Shown here piece after piece: positions 20,001-25,512 of a DNA stretch of 40,220 nt (within the stretch, counting starts at the first letter, position 1; each line of letters begins with the position of its first letter). Under the pieces are notes generated by a model. The model saw only the letters and a program-made list of their open reading frames with translations, was not told where the DNA came from and made no database searches. The DNA comes from Akkermansiaceae bacterium. Lineage in GTDB: Bacteria > Verrucomicrobiota > Verrucomicrobiia > Verrucomicrobiales > Akkermansiaceae. The stretch lies in contig SUVK01000001.1 of NCBI GenBank assembly GCA_015062055.1, positions 1 to 40,220 on the forward strand, given 5' to 3'. Position numbers and translations under genes: made by a program.

Positions 20001-20274
20001 CTTCAACCGCACCTCGGTATTCGAGGCTCGCGCTCTTGCTAAGTTCGATATTGGCGACCGTGCCTCCGAGGCAGATGTTGCTCTCATCAACGGCACCGGC
20101 CACAGCAGCGTTGAAAGCGCAGAGATGGGCGCCTTCGGCGTAGAGCTCGGCGCCGGTCTCTCCGTCCCCGTGGGCGATGAGAACGACGGCACCATCTTCT
20201 TCGATGTCTCTGCCGAGCTCCGCAGCGGTTACACCAACTTCAACGGTACCGTGGGCTATCGCATCAACTTCTGA
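11050..20274 (+). CDS. Giant autotransporter, 3074 residues
   Basis: Self-exporting surface protein. The start at 11050 (MKLHLPKMLRMAVM) is chosen over an in-frame upstream ATG at 10999 because it matches the N-terminus of the autotransporter at 3854. The long signal peptide ends at about residue 43 (QQVHA|AIPP). The passenger (about 44-2780) contains autotransporter-associated beta-strand (PATR) repeats such as 'NKQGSGILTVTGNL' and 'LQQSGAGKLILTAENT', plus a module at about 903-1460 that matches the whole passenger of the smaller autotransporter ('SDWDLNWGAAEL', 'ALVGGNHAQNWG', 'GTIVGGNFKDGQ'). The barrel is about 2785-3074, with 'MPYFNAWVNAEGNF' at its start and 'GTVGYRINF' at the end. No catalytic motif is seen. 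The rod-like passenger suggests adhesion or mucus interaction, by inference. It is transcribed alone, between its own promoter and a strong terminator. Confidence 0.9.
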   Translation: MKLHLPKMLRMAVMACMTVVTGISTTVATGTLLVSMLSQQVHAAIPPTVSDDGKTVTYDGNQNSGIKFSTLNEPVYNDATVDPAAVELVVFDITEGGRNYLDNTTGYAGTIKIGLLNYDNGLILNDGGNKTYEISNKIIGHGRIKKTGAGDGMVLNFTGDVSEFEGDIVLGASVPFTLKFGKDGVNAVSSQGKGASGTGAISFTGNNDTLVYAYAPSADTVYITNSITNSLNGTSGTSKVKLTGGADYCFTKGLTINQFSMEGGSARFDSGGVYLLNTTVSGGATIIGNATADGASDTRLLNLDVTGPLTIEGQVSLCGTVTLRETVTNKGTVILRLDTEGQKLEPLKINLATLTPEISGSGKGATGTYTLFSGGNVIGAKNWTNFDLSTLTSDELVGYITGVDPVGKSWSFADGKIIYTILSSDLVWNQKDSSFNWHVETEFAGGVQFSNDDNVSFAENLGTVTATIDGDIVVSQLTVGNGTDLVLAGTGDMELSKAVFGESAGLTIAANREMTWAPGVGTEGSPATLTVLGKLTVENGAFDDTATITVDGGKLTVKGKDAGGAYLKGDVLLNNSGVLEVTEGSDLFNYEDDNKIEILNGAELNLNATRVSFQASDKLILNNGTVSGTGDQNGCLDFFQNNGTVTSSGTSVINAPLRLRTAGQTTNFNVTDGTLTISETVASGGTLNKQGSGILTVTGNLKHTGTTTVSAGTLQFGGTTLADSAVVLSGGNLAVTAEGSASLVELRGAGTITVSEGGLLTLNKMDVGAAGISVTGIVSAGADFAKIGDGVLTLDALNVGGPFNMNGWEKMTLKSIHVADGAELIYSAGDVLSIGSVTSAVSLNVFDVADQLASGVDTGITLAEGQEVQDLKDMLTVKGLDSFKLEVDENRRVWLSSTASHQSDWDLNWGAAELSKAPKTVAQGSIASLRGTDFTNNGKTITVYEIYGNETYTPADGVVAISLTGEGNANAVVVGGNDANADPGTGKVATDVWIEANEGTYKALVGGNHAQNWGSNGVRADFEGNAHIKVDGATIGTIVGGNFKDGQSPSFIGDTFISVFSGDVTGSIIGAGVAAHNQKMTQTGDTNIFVYTPLSSGESRLTSEPNDMIIGGFSWITNVSKGQELSGNTNILVDTTKYEGSATEMVKHIVGGNYNNTASTQTITGSTNVVLDLGEIALKDAYKVVGGNWCDYGSTDIGTTNITIKSGTYKAPVVGGSWIAGQGGTHAIDETKINITGGTLTGSNLFGGSRVGNGSPTLTAGDISIVIDGDAVVNHVYGGHSIESGGNAANENKVVATTNSIEITVDDNAHVMGTIVGGSLILRNNNSQSSFTTGDIVINLNDGQLSGSVYGAGESLGTLKQTVDNVTINLSADIQLPGKTISGGFDGETTNTADCTISGTSKLAFTDAVTYSNIVGTQFRDFNAIELADGATVAITSFDALNKEVTISGAGTLRMANTSAVALDKLTLSGATVTIDNGIAPTTGLSLHITKPSQLILPTKVGEQSLTLASLEIDMTGASASKPYVDIEGALLGTSNVAITLTGVSSLAPGEYKLISAESVAISADDLQVTYDTTAPEGMEYKVEIVGSNLIFRSAFLSPWVWEGSTNGEGNVWSDNEDGWKSEEGSPNGQNVYFIASAAGVVEVSGVVTPANVNITGGEYTFIGNTADSAIKLGENGVLNISDGATLELALDNPELGGSTVLGGKLVLKSKYALGDSQLKSQLKFNGGTLVYASVTDDADNTIHFNTDLSAQAGLAADYTGPVKIEVTHADNSVTWGSTDLYKSALPGVQAILEKGIDFNAEAGAGKMHILFEIDPAQTYNGDINVGAGELYYTVALSAPTFAGAVNVESGAKLGFNTTLKADSAKFTVSGAITGGGVVELGSDGVASGRYALTGNNSAFAGTIALLGDGTSGNYNYVAFKDGNAFGGADTTVRLDGRGIYFREAPTTHATVEVIGNKESNALEGMNGTRYVFLGKWKGAEDAQFRANDYNITVALAGDLSEYEGTFTSSASNTWVLGGEGVAGTGSLDMKELNGSGTFKVQYSSETMLNTVVGGTAKLQQSGAGKLILTAENTTKGTLTVDKDTEVQLGNAATPGVWAGSELAGEGTFILTYGELRGLTTKADGAKLVVKTTKSAESTFAIGDGGGTIVALTGSDASLLDSIELAEGSTLHVDRTLLEGGTLIVGGTGNTKLDMAFTTDNLGANLMDIKAMIQGCNLTIAGTDGVKFNLTNADVLTALNSVGTGDLYLQVTDGSLTVGDGVNINDVINPNLLGLGVRAQLTEKSSAGVYLVINGKVTDVYFTDNQVNCSNTTADKVEVKDGVLGIYAATVVNTNDTLTVKADTTINNLNGQEGGNVVIADGAEVTLNNQQMPTGVPKYDPMGANNTLAGSLTGQTGTSITVKGEGGSLTVGGALTADTLIVASGDLIANAGADVATLTVADGATMTVAKGMQLKDGSIQGVLKADVAGTSLSTTGQVSVGGMVSNMDLTIEDGSLVYLSGDPAATNKGAAYLNSLRVEEGATLMGTGAKVDVGASQPSTFAGSLSGDGHLTTSGDTQLTFDNATGAEGWDVTNKGNMLIDITDSGTMKLGQLTLAAGSDTTLKFNSDSGMAGLLDLQLLSVDSTAQLTLQTIGGGQLDAGEHIIGSVMDGYEGEKELHAILSGTAFSRLDKTRSYITVNDNGDIVLVAVKSTVNELDKSASDPNAHAGADLLWNSTAPVGGELEEVYNAVDKMIADGNTEAANETMASLAGSSTAALGMALSGDVERQLRAIRNRTTTMGVNRCVVNEGMPYFNAWVNAEGNFGELDQDGLASGYSLDSWGGTVGFDVDVNPNLTLGLALTAMYGDLTVDGPDMLDGDMDTYYLSAFARYSERAWTHTFIATIGMMDSSYERTVSYGDKSYTAEGDTDGMALALMYEVGRVYNIDEDGDACWQPVFNVAYRHTTVGGYTETGSDAALTVDDQTLDTITLGAGARVQAIVGENIFNRTSVFEARALAKFDIGDRASEADVALINGTGHSSVESAEMGAFGVELGAGLSVPVGDENDGTIFFDVSAELRSGYTNFNGTVGYRINF

Positions 20275-20298
20275 TGTAACTTAACCCCAAACAATTTC

Positions 20299-20338
20299 AA
20301 TCCCCATTCCCGCCTCGTGCAGGAATGGGGATTTTTTT
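20299..20338 (+). terminator. Intrinsic terminator of the giant autotransporter
   Basis: A 12-bp perfect stem (AATCCCCATTCC, 20299-20310, with GGAATGGGGATT, 20322-20333) and an 11-base loop are followed directly by further T residues to 20338. It lies 25 bases after the stop. The remaining 20339-20532, up to the end of the convergent tilS gene, shows no supported feature. Confidence 0.9.
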
Positions 20339-20532
20339 GAGAATTCGGACGCTTATTTCAGATTGGCAATTTACAAAGTTATTGGATTACGCGTTGTAAC
20401 ATGAGGTTAGCGGCAATCCGGATGTCAAAACAGACAAAGAAATCTAATTTTTCCCATGCGTATAAGCTTGTCAATAAAAGCCTGATGCGTTTGCCCAAAA
20501 ATCACATGCACCCAACGTGCGAGCCGTTATTT

Positions 20533-21495
20533 TTATTGCGAGGTGCGTATACAAAGCCTTTTTTGACGGCGTATAGCCATTAATCCGCCCGGCAGGCACA
20601 TGCGGGCGGGCTCGGCCTCTGCGGGTAGCATAGCAACAACGCTTTGCACCATAGTTTCGCTTATCTGCGGCACGCCCGCAGCTTGTAAATAGCGGTGAAC
20701 AATGGCTTTTTGCAGAGCAGGGGGCTGCTGTAACACAAAGGGCAGGTACAGGCGCCCCTGCGGGTCGAGAACGGGCAGGGCCTGTATAGCCGCCTCGAGC
20801 GCCTCGAGCGTTTCTTGTTGCAGGCGGGCACTGCGGCACAGCACCGGCACCACATCTCGCCCCAAGGCGCGGTTAAGCGCAGGTACTACCTCGTGCCGTA
20901 TACGGTTGCGGGCCACATCTGCCACGGCGTTGGTCGAGTCGTCTCGCCACGTTTCACCGCGTGCTTGCAGCCAAGCTGTTATATCGGCCCGGGTAAGTTG
21001 CAGCATCGGGCGTATCAAGAGTTTGCCCTGCCACGCATCCACCGCCTTCATGCCGCGGGTGCCGGCTGCACCGCGTCCCAGCCTAAAAAGCACCGTCTCG
21101 GCTTGGTCATCTGCATGGTGCGCCAAGGCAATGGCTGTAGCCCCGTACTCTTGCGCAACCTGCAGAAAAAACTCGCGGCGTACTTGGCGTGCAGCGGTTT
21201 CGAGAGACTGCTTGGTGCTTTGCGCCAGGGCGGGCACATCGGCATGCTTGCACACCATCTGCACGCCCAGCCGCTTGCACAGCACCACACAAAACTGCTC
21301 GTCGGCATCGGCTTCTTCCCCGCGAATACCGTGGTTGACATGGCATGCCACCACTTCTTTGCAGCCTTGCTCCAGCAGCAACAACAGCAGGGCTACAGAG
21401 TCTCGCCCGCCGCTCAGCCCCACCAGCACCACACCCTCCCGCGCCACTTGCATAGCGGCGGGGTGCAGGTGTGCTGTTATTTCGGCGGGCATCAT
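20533..21495 (-). CDS. tilS: tRNA(Ile)-lysidine synthase
   Basis: 320 residues. It converts C34 of tRNA-Ile(CAU) to lysidine using ATP and lysine so that AUA is read as isoleucine; the function is normally essential. The PP-loop motif SGGRDS is at about 28-33, the HHADDQAETVLFRLGRG block near 125-140, and the 'RNRIRHEVVPALN' motif near 195. The protein is near the short end of the family and appears to lack most of the C-terminal tRNA-binding domain of the E. coli enzyme. Two adjacent ATGs (21495 and 21492) overlap the stop of the upstream NUDIX gene, and translation by coupling is likely. An ORF extension to 21534 inside the NUDIX gene is judged spurious. Confidence 0.9.
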   Translation of the reverse strand: MMPAEITAHLHPAAMQVAREGVVLVGLSGGRDSVALLLLLLEQGCKEVVACHVNHGIRGEEADADEQFCVVLCKRLGVQMVCKHADVPALAQSTKQSLETAARQVRREFFLQVAQEYGATAIALAHHADDQAETVLFRLGRGAAGTRGMKAVDAWQGKLLIRPMLQLTRADITAWLQARGETWRDDSTNAVADVARNRIRHEVVPALNRALGRDVVPVLCRSARLQQETLEALEAAIQALPVLDPQGRLYLPFVLQQPPALQKAIVHRYLQAAGVPQISETMVQSVVAMLPAEAEPARMCLPGGLMAIRRQKRLCIRTSQ

Positions 21496-22103
21496 AACTC
21501 GCTCTTCAGCGCATCCACACAAATGGCCGACCAAGTTTCAAGCTTGTCGTACATGGGGCCTGCCAGTTCTTCAAGCGTGCAGAACTTGAGGTTTGCCAGC
21601 TTCTTTTCCAGCGGTTGCACCTCATCGCTATCCAGCTCGAACCGGTGCACAATGCCTAAGTGTACGCTGCCCACCTCGTTAGTGTCATCGTTAATAACGG
21701 CATAGAGCTTTTGCGTGGCATTGCCCGAAAATGAAATCTCCTCGCGAATCTCGCGTTCTACCCCCGCCAGATACGTATCGAGGTTATCAGCCAAACCATC
21801 TACCGGGTTAATGTGCCCACCGATGCCCAACGACCACTTGTCGTGCAGGCGGGCCTCGCCGCCTTTCGAGGTGCGTGCATAGGCCAACACCTTGCCCTCG
21901 TGGCAAAAAATAGCATAGGCGATAATCTGCTTGAACTGCGGGCTCATCTCTGCCTCATCGCGGTCCATATAATGCGCCACGCCATTGCCGAAAAAGGCAG
22001 CAAGATACTCTTGCGCGTTCATGCGTACTCCATTAAAATATCCCACGGCCTCAAAAGCGGCGCGGGGTACCACCAATACCTGTTCTCCGTTATAGCGTGA
22101 CAT
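21492..22103 (-). CDS. NUDIX-domain hydrolase
   Basis: 203 residues. NUDIX enzymes hydrolyse nucleoside diphosphates linked to other groups. The box spans about 96-123: GGHINPVDG followed by a spacer and the key segment REIREEI (117-123), which supplies the metal-binding glutamates. The N-terminal region (about 1-60, 'VLVVPRAAF', 'MSPQFKQIIAYAIF') is typical of a subgroup of predicted phosphohydrolases with conserved 'SLGIGGHINP'. The substrate is unknown. It is the first gene of a two-gene minus-strand operon with tilS. A promoter (22110-22138) ends so close to the ATG that the mRNA may be leaderless. Confidence 0.82.
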   Translation of the reverse strand: MSRYNGEQVLVVPRAAFEAVGYFNGVRMNAQEYLAAFFGNGVAHYMDRDEAEMSPQFKQIIAYAIFCHEGKVLAYARTSKGGEARLHDKWSLGIGGHINPVDGLADNLDTYLAGVEREIREEISFSGNATQKLYAVINDDTNEVGSVHLGIVHRFELDSDEVQPLEKKLANLKFCTLEELAGPMYDKLETWSAICVDALKSEL

Positions 22104-22109
22104 GCCGTC

Positions 22110-22138
22110 AGTTTATAATGAATGCGTTCGTTTGGCAA
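22110..22138 (-). promoter_or_regulatory. Promoter of the NUDIX/tilS operon, probably leaderless
   Basis: Read on the minus strand: TTGCCA (22138-22133), 17-base spacer, TAAACT (22115-22110). The predicted start falls at about 22103, the A of the NUDIX start codon. An alternative -10, TATAAA (22117-22112), shifts the start by only two bases. Confidence 0.5.
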
Positions 22139-22236
22139 GCCAAAACAATTGCAAAGTGCGGTTGATGAATGGTTTGCTCGGGGGCTGCACCGCGTTTCCG
22201 CAATGGGGGGAATTCGTCATTCTTACTTCTTTTTGC

Positions 22237-22265
22237 TTGACTTATTATGGGGGGAAGCGTATTAC
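22237..22265 (+). promoter_or_regulatory. Candidate promoter of the lpxR-resB-ccsA operon
   Basis: TTGACT (22237-22242), 17-base spacer, TATTAC (22260-22265). The predicted start is near 22272, one base before the ATG at 22273. The better -10 match TACAAT (22263-22268) would need a 20-base spacer. A second possibility, TTCTTA (22220-22225) with TATTAT (22243-22248), would give an 18-base leader. Confidence 0.4.
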
Positions 22266-22272
22266 AATAGGC

Positions 22273-23244
22273 ATGAGCGCGATTCCTTGGCTGACAATGG
22301 CTGCCCTTTCGGTAGGGGCAGATTATTTTAACCCGATTCCTCAACCCGGCGAGCCCGGGTATACCGCGGTGCCGCAACACCATTTTCGTGGTACGATGGA
22401 GAACGACTCCGCCTTCGGCCAAGACTCTTGCTATTCTCACGGTACTCGTCTGGACTACGCCCAAGGTCTGCAAAATGGCGATGCTTGGGGTGTAAGCCTC
22501 ACTCAAAATATCTATACACCCACCTCGCATACCAACGGTGCCGTAATGGGCGAGCACCCCTATGCCGGTTATCTGGCCGTGGGCGCGGCCTACCTTTCGC
22601 GCGGTGAAAACTTCGGCAATGCTATTGAGTTTCAGCTGGGCACCACCGGCAATGCCTCACTCTCTCGCTACACGCAAAACGGCTTGCACGAGGCTTGCGG
22701 CATGACCACTTGGGACGGCTGGCACGACCAAGTACCCTCCGAAGTAACGCTGCAATTAACCGCCCAACAAAACATCCGCTTGCCGTGGCTCGAGTTCAAT
22801 TGTCCGAATGGCTGCGAGACCGACGGCGCCTTCATCTTGCGAGAAGAAGTGGGCACGGCATTTATACGCGGTGGTGCCGGCATATCGGTGCGCTATGGGC
22901 ACAACCTGCCGCCCGCCATGATGGTGAATGGCAATCGCGCGGCCCAATACGGCATCAGCCTGCTCGAGAAAAACAACTATAACCCCGAGGAAATTTCGTA
23001 CTTTGTGGTTGGCGAGGCCTACGTAGAATACGTGGCGCATGATATCTCGGTAGATGGTGGCGTGTTCCACCATTTCGACCAAACCTGCAGCCGCCAACCT
23101 TGGCAGGCAGAGCTCCGTCTCGGCGTGGGGGTGTCCTACAAGGGTATCGACTACTTTGCGGGCGGGGTATACAGTACCGACACCTACCGCGGACAACAAG
23201 AAAACAAATTCTACGGCACATTCTCCATCAGCTGGCACTGGTAA
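22273..23244 (+). CDS. lpxR: Lipid A 3'-O-deacylase family outer-membrane protein
   Basis: 323 residues from the ATG at 22273 (MSAIPWLTMAALSVGA), which gives a short signal-like N-terminus; an in-frame ORF runs back to 22102 but that extension overlaps the divergent gene and looks unnatural. LpxR (DUF2219) enzymes are 12-stranded outer-membrane barrels that remove the 3' acyloxyacyl group of lipid A. Family motifs seen are MENDSAF (42-48, with the N-D pair), DSCYSHGTRL (51-60; the family's usual Thr before the Gly region is Ser here), HPYAGYLAVGA (95-105) and DGWHDQVPS (148-156), which likely carries the catalytic histidine. The C-terminus ends in aromatic 'SISWHW', as expected for barrel assembly. 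The cytochrome maturation genes follow after 6 bases. Confidence 0.85.
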   Translation: MSAIPWLTMAALSVGADYFNPIPQPGEPGYTAVPQHHFRGTMENDSAFGQDSCYSHGTRLDYAQGLQNGDAWGVSLTQNIYTPTSHTNGAVMGEHPYAGYLAVGAAYLSRGENFGNAIEFQLGTTGNASLSRYTQNGLHEACGMTTWDGWHDQVPSEVTLQLTAQQNIRLPWLEFNCPNGCETDGAFILREEVGTAFIRGGAGISVRYGHNLPPAMMVNGNRAAQYGISLLEKNNYNPEEISYFVVGEAYVEYVAHDISVDGGVFHHFDQTCSRQPWQAELRLGVGVSYKGIDYFAGGVYSTDTYRGQQENKFYGTFSISWHW

Positions 23245-23250
23245 AGCAAG

Positions 23251-24396
23251 ATGAGCGGACTCCTTAAGGCATCATTGATGATATTGGGCGCAGCCTGCGT
23301 ATTACTGGTGGCCGGGGCATTCCCCGTGCTGGGTGCACCGGTCGTGTTTAAGGGTGGTGTTATGATACTGCTCGGGGTAGTGGCAGCCCTGTTATCCTTG
23401 TGGGGGGGCTGGCGCTTATCTGCGGGCAGGCATGCGCAATTTATTTTCGGGCTGGTGAGTTTGTATTTCACCACCTCGGGGCTCATCGCCGCATGGATGT
23501 ACGGCAGCAAAGCCGTATCGCACGCCATGCTGGGCGGTGCCATGTGGTTCGGCGCCTTGGCTATGGTGTGTACCATGGTGGTAGGGCTTTTATTTGCCAC
23601 CATCTTCGGCTTCTTTTTGCTGCGGTTGATGAAACCGCGTCTGTGGTTGGCCGGGGCGCACTGGTGCTGTGCCCTCATCGTGGCCGGTGCCATGGTAGAC
23701 TTCTGTGCCGAGAAAAACGCCTACCTGTATGCCACCGCCGGCAGCGGCGGGAGAATCGACCAAGTTGTCACCCCTGCCGGCGAGCCCCTGCCGCTGGGCT
23801 TTGCCCTGCAGGTAAACGATTTTAAGGTGGCCCATTACGATACCCCGCAAACCGCGCCGGCACGCCACCACCTGATGATACGCGAGAACCGCGGTGAGTA
23901 CGAGGCCTTTGTTTACATGCAAAACCGCTGGGTACCCTTGCCCCCGGGGCACTTAAAACGCGAGGGCACCGTGCTGCACCTCGGCGAGCGCACCTTTAAC
24001 GTGGCAGAGGTTAAGGCCCACCCCGGGTTGACCCACCCCTGCTTGATGGTGAGCTCTCCCATGCCCGCCGGCATAAGCAGCAGCGGCACGGTACAAGAAT
24101 ACAGCGCCGACTGCACCGTGTATACCGACCACCGGGGCCGCCCCGAAACCCGCCACGAAAACCTCCGGGTAAACCACCCCATCGCCTGTAAAGACTGGCA
24201 CCTCTACTTGTTGAGCTACGACTACAACCCCATCAGCAACAAAGTAACCGTGCTGCTGCAAGCCCGCAAGGCACCCGGCCGTTGGTACACCTTGGCGGGC
24301 ATGGTCGGGCTTATTATTTGCACCGCTTGCTGGTGCTGGTGGAAACGCGAAAAAATCGCCCCTGCAACAGACGGAAAGGAGACCCCCGCCGTATGA
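23251..24396 (+). CDS. resB: ResB-like cytochrome c biogenesis protein
   Basis: 381 residues. System II heme delivery partner of CcsA in the cytoplasmic membrane. Several N-terminal helices (within about 5-150: 'LMILGAACVLLVAGAFPVLG', 'MILLGVVAALLSLWG', then two or three more) precede a large periplasmic beta domain (about 155-335). That domain ends with the family signature 'LRVNHPIACKDWHLYLLSYD' (about 308-327) and 'VTVLLQARKAPGRWY', followed by a final helix (about 343-362). It is more divergent than classical ResB and is assigned mainly from the C-terminal signature and from overlapping the ccsA start (ATGA, 24393-24396). Confidence 0.8.
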   Translation: MSGLLKASLMILGAACVLLVAGAFPVLGAPVVFKGGVMILLGVVAALLSLWGGWRLSAGRHAQFIFGLVSLYFTTSGLIAAWMYGSKAVSHAMLGGAMWFGALAMVCTMVVGLLFATIFGFFLLRLMKPRLWLAGAHWCCALIVAGAMVDFCAEKNAYLYATAGSGGRIDQVVTPAGEPLPLGFALQVNDFKVAHYDTPQTAPARHHLMIRENRGEYEAFVYMQNRWVPLPPGHLKREGTVLHLGERTFNVAEVKAHPGLTHPCLMVSSPMPAGISSSGTVQEYSADCTVYTDHRGRPETRHENLRVNHPIACKDWHLYLLSYDYNPISNKVTVLLQARKAPGRWYTLAGMVGLIICTACWCWWKREKIAPATDGKETPAV

Positions 24397-25154
24397 TTAT
24401 GCTCATCTACATGCTGACCATCGGCACCTTGCTCATGGCACTGGCCACTTGCGTGTTCGGTTGCATGCGCAAGGCAGAATACGCCCATGGCATGATGTCC
24501 GGGTGCTGGCTAATCGCCTTGGCCCTCTTTGTGCTTAATTGGATGCTCGCGCAGGCCGTACCCTTCGGCAACATGCGCCACGTGCTCTGCTTCTTCCCAC
24601 TGGTACTGGCCCCTGCCGCATATTACATGCGCCGCAGCCGCGGGCTCGAGCTCACCGCCTATTTTGCCGGGGCCGCTGCCCTGTGCATGGTAGGGGCCCT
24701 GTGCATGCCCATGCAAGCTGCGTGGCGACAAATGCCCGCCCTGCAATCCCCTTGGTTTGCCCCGCATGTTACCTCTTATGTTATCGCCTACGGCTTCTTG
24801 GCCGTATCTGCCATCTTGGCCATCGCCTCATGTTTCGGCTCCCGCAAACAAGAGCACCTGCACGCCGCAGATGCCGTGGTGATGCTCGCCTTCCCCTTCC
24901 TCACCTTCGGCTTGTGGAGCGGCGCCCTCTGGGCAGACGTAGCCTGGGCCCGCTACTGGGCATGGGACATTAAAGAGGCTTGGGCTCTCATCACCTGGTG
25001 CGTCTACCTCATCTACTTTCACCTGCGGGCACAGGCAGCCTTTGCCACATGGTTACGCCCCCTGCTGATACTCGGTTTTGTTGCGGTGCTCATCACCTTC
25101 TTTATCGTCAACCTGCTGCCCGGCCTACAAAGCATACACAGCTACGCGCAGTAA
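24393..25154 (+). CDS. ccsA: CcsA cytochrome c biogenesis/heme handling protein
   Basis: 253 residues, polytopic. CcsA exports or presents heme for covalent attachment to c-type cytochromes on the periplasmic side. The tryptophan-rich heme-binding motif ARYWAWDIKEAW is at 186-197. Conserved histidines suited to ligating heme include H125 (APHVTSYV) and H210 after the WD motif. About seven or eight hydrophobic segments span the protein. The ATG at 24393 is chosen because it overlaps the resB stop and has AAGGAGA (24375-24381) upstream; an ORF reading back to 24282 lies within resB. Confidence 0.9.
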   Translation: MIMLIYMLTIGTLLMALATCVFGCMRKAEYAHGMMSGCWLIALALFVLNWMLAQAVPFGNMRHVLCFFPLVLAPAAYYMRRSRGLELTAYFAGAAALCMVGALCMPMQAAWRQMPALQSPWFAPHVTSYVIAYGFLAVSAILAIASCFGSRKQEHLHAADAVVMLAFPFLTFGLWSGALWADVAWARYWAWDIKEAWALITWCVYLIYFHLRAQAAFATWLRPLLILGFVAVLITFFIVNLLPGLQSIHSYAQ

Positions 25155-25412
25155 AACCGCCCCCACACCCCTGTACAAAAAATACCTTCGAGGAACATCC
25201 CGACAAGCATGGTCCGAATACCGCTGCTACCTCTCGGTCCTGACGGGGTTTTCCGGCCATGCCTCCAAGAGTCCCCGAAGGCAGCGCTATACTGCCACAT
25301 CTTCTACCCCGCGTCAAGCCCTTATTCATAACATGACGCAAATTAAAGTCGGAAGTTGAAAATCAAAATCGCCACCTACTTCATCCTTCTATTTCGTACC
25401 CCGTATTTCCCT
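25155..25412. other. Intergenic stretch without a recognised gene
   Basis: Between ccsA and the nnr promoter. Short ORFs here show no family-like sequence. I see no good intrinsic terminator; a G/C-rich part near 25235-25280 contains only weak pairings. Confidence 0.4.
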
Positions 25413-25441
25413 TTGACTCTTTAGCTATTTTTTTATACAAT
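25413..25441 (+). promoter_or_regulatory. Promoter of nnr
   Basis: TTGACT (25413-25418), 17-base spacer, TACAAT (25436-25441). The predicted start is near 25448, giving a leader of about 65 bases that ends in a good Shine-Dalgarno (AAGGAGATA, 25499-25507) before the GTG at 25513. Confidence 0.65.
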
Positions 25442-25512
25442 ACACGCAACCGGCCACACAGCATAGCACCGGGCAAAAAACACAGCTTCACAAACCAAAA
25501 GGAGATAACACC

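Noticed and set aside
20401..20583. 60-residue plus-strand ORF after the autotransporter terminator
   Set aside because: No ribosome binding site, overlaps the convergent tilS end, no recognisable features.
22102..22272. N-terminal extension of lpxR
   Set aside because: Overlaps the divergent NUDIX start and precedes a promoter; starting at 22273 gives a plausible signal peptide.
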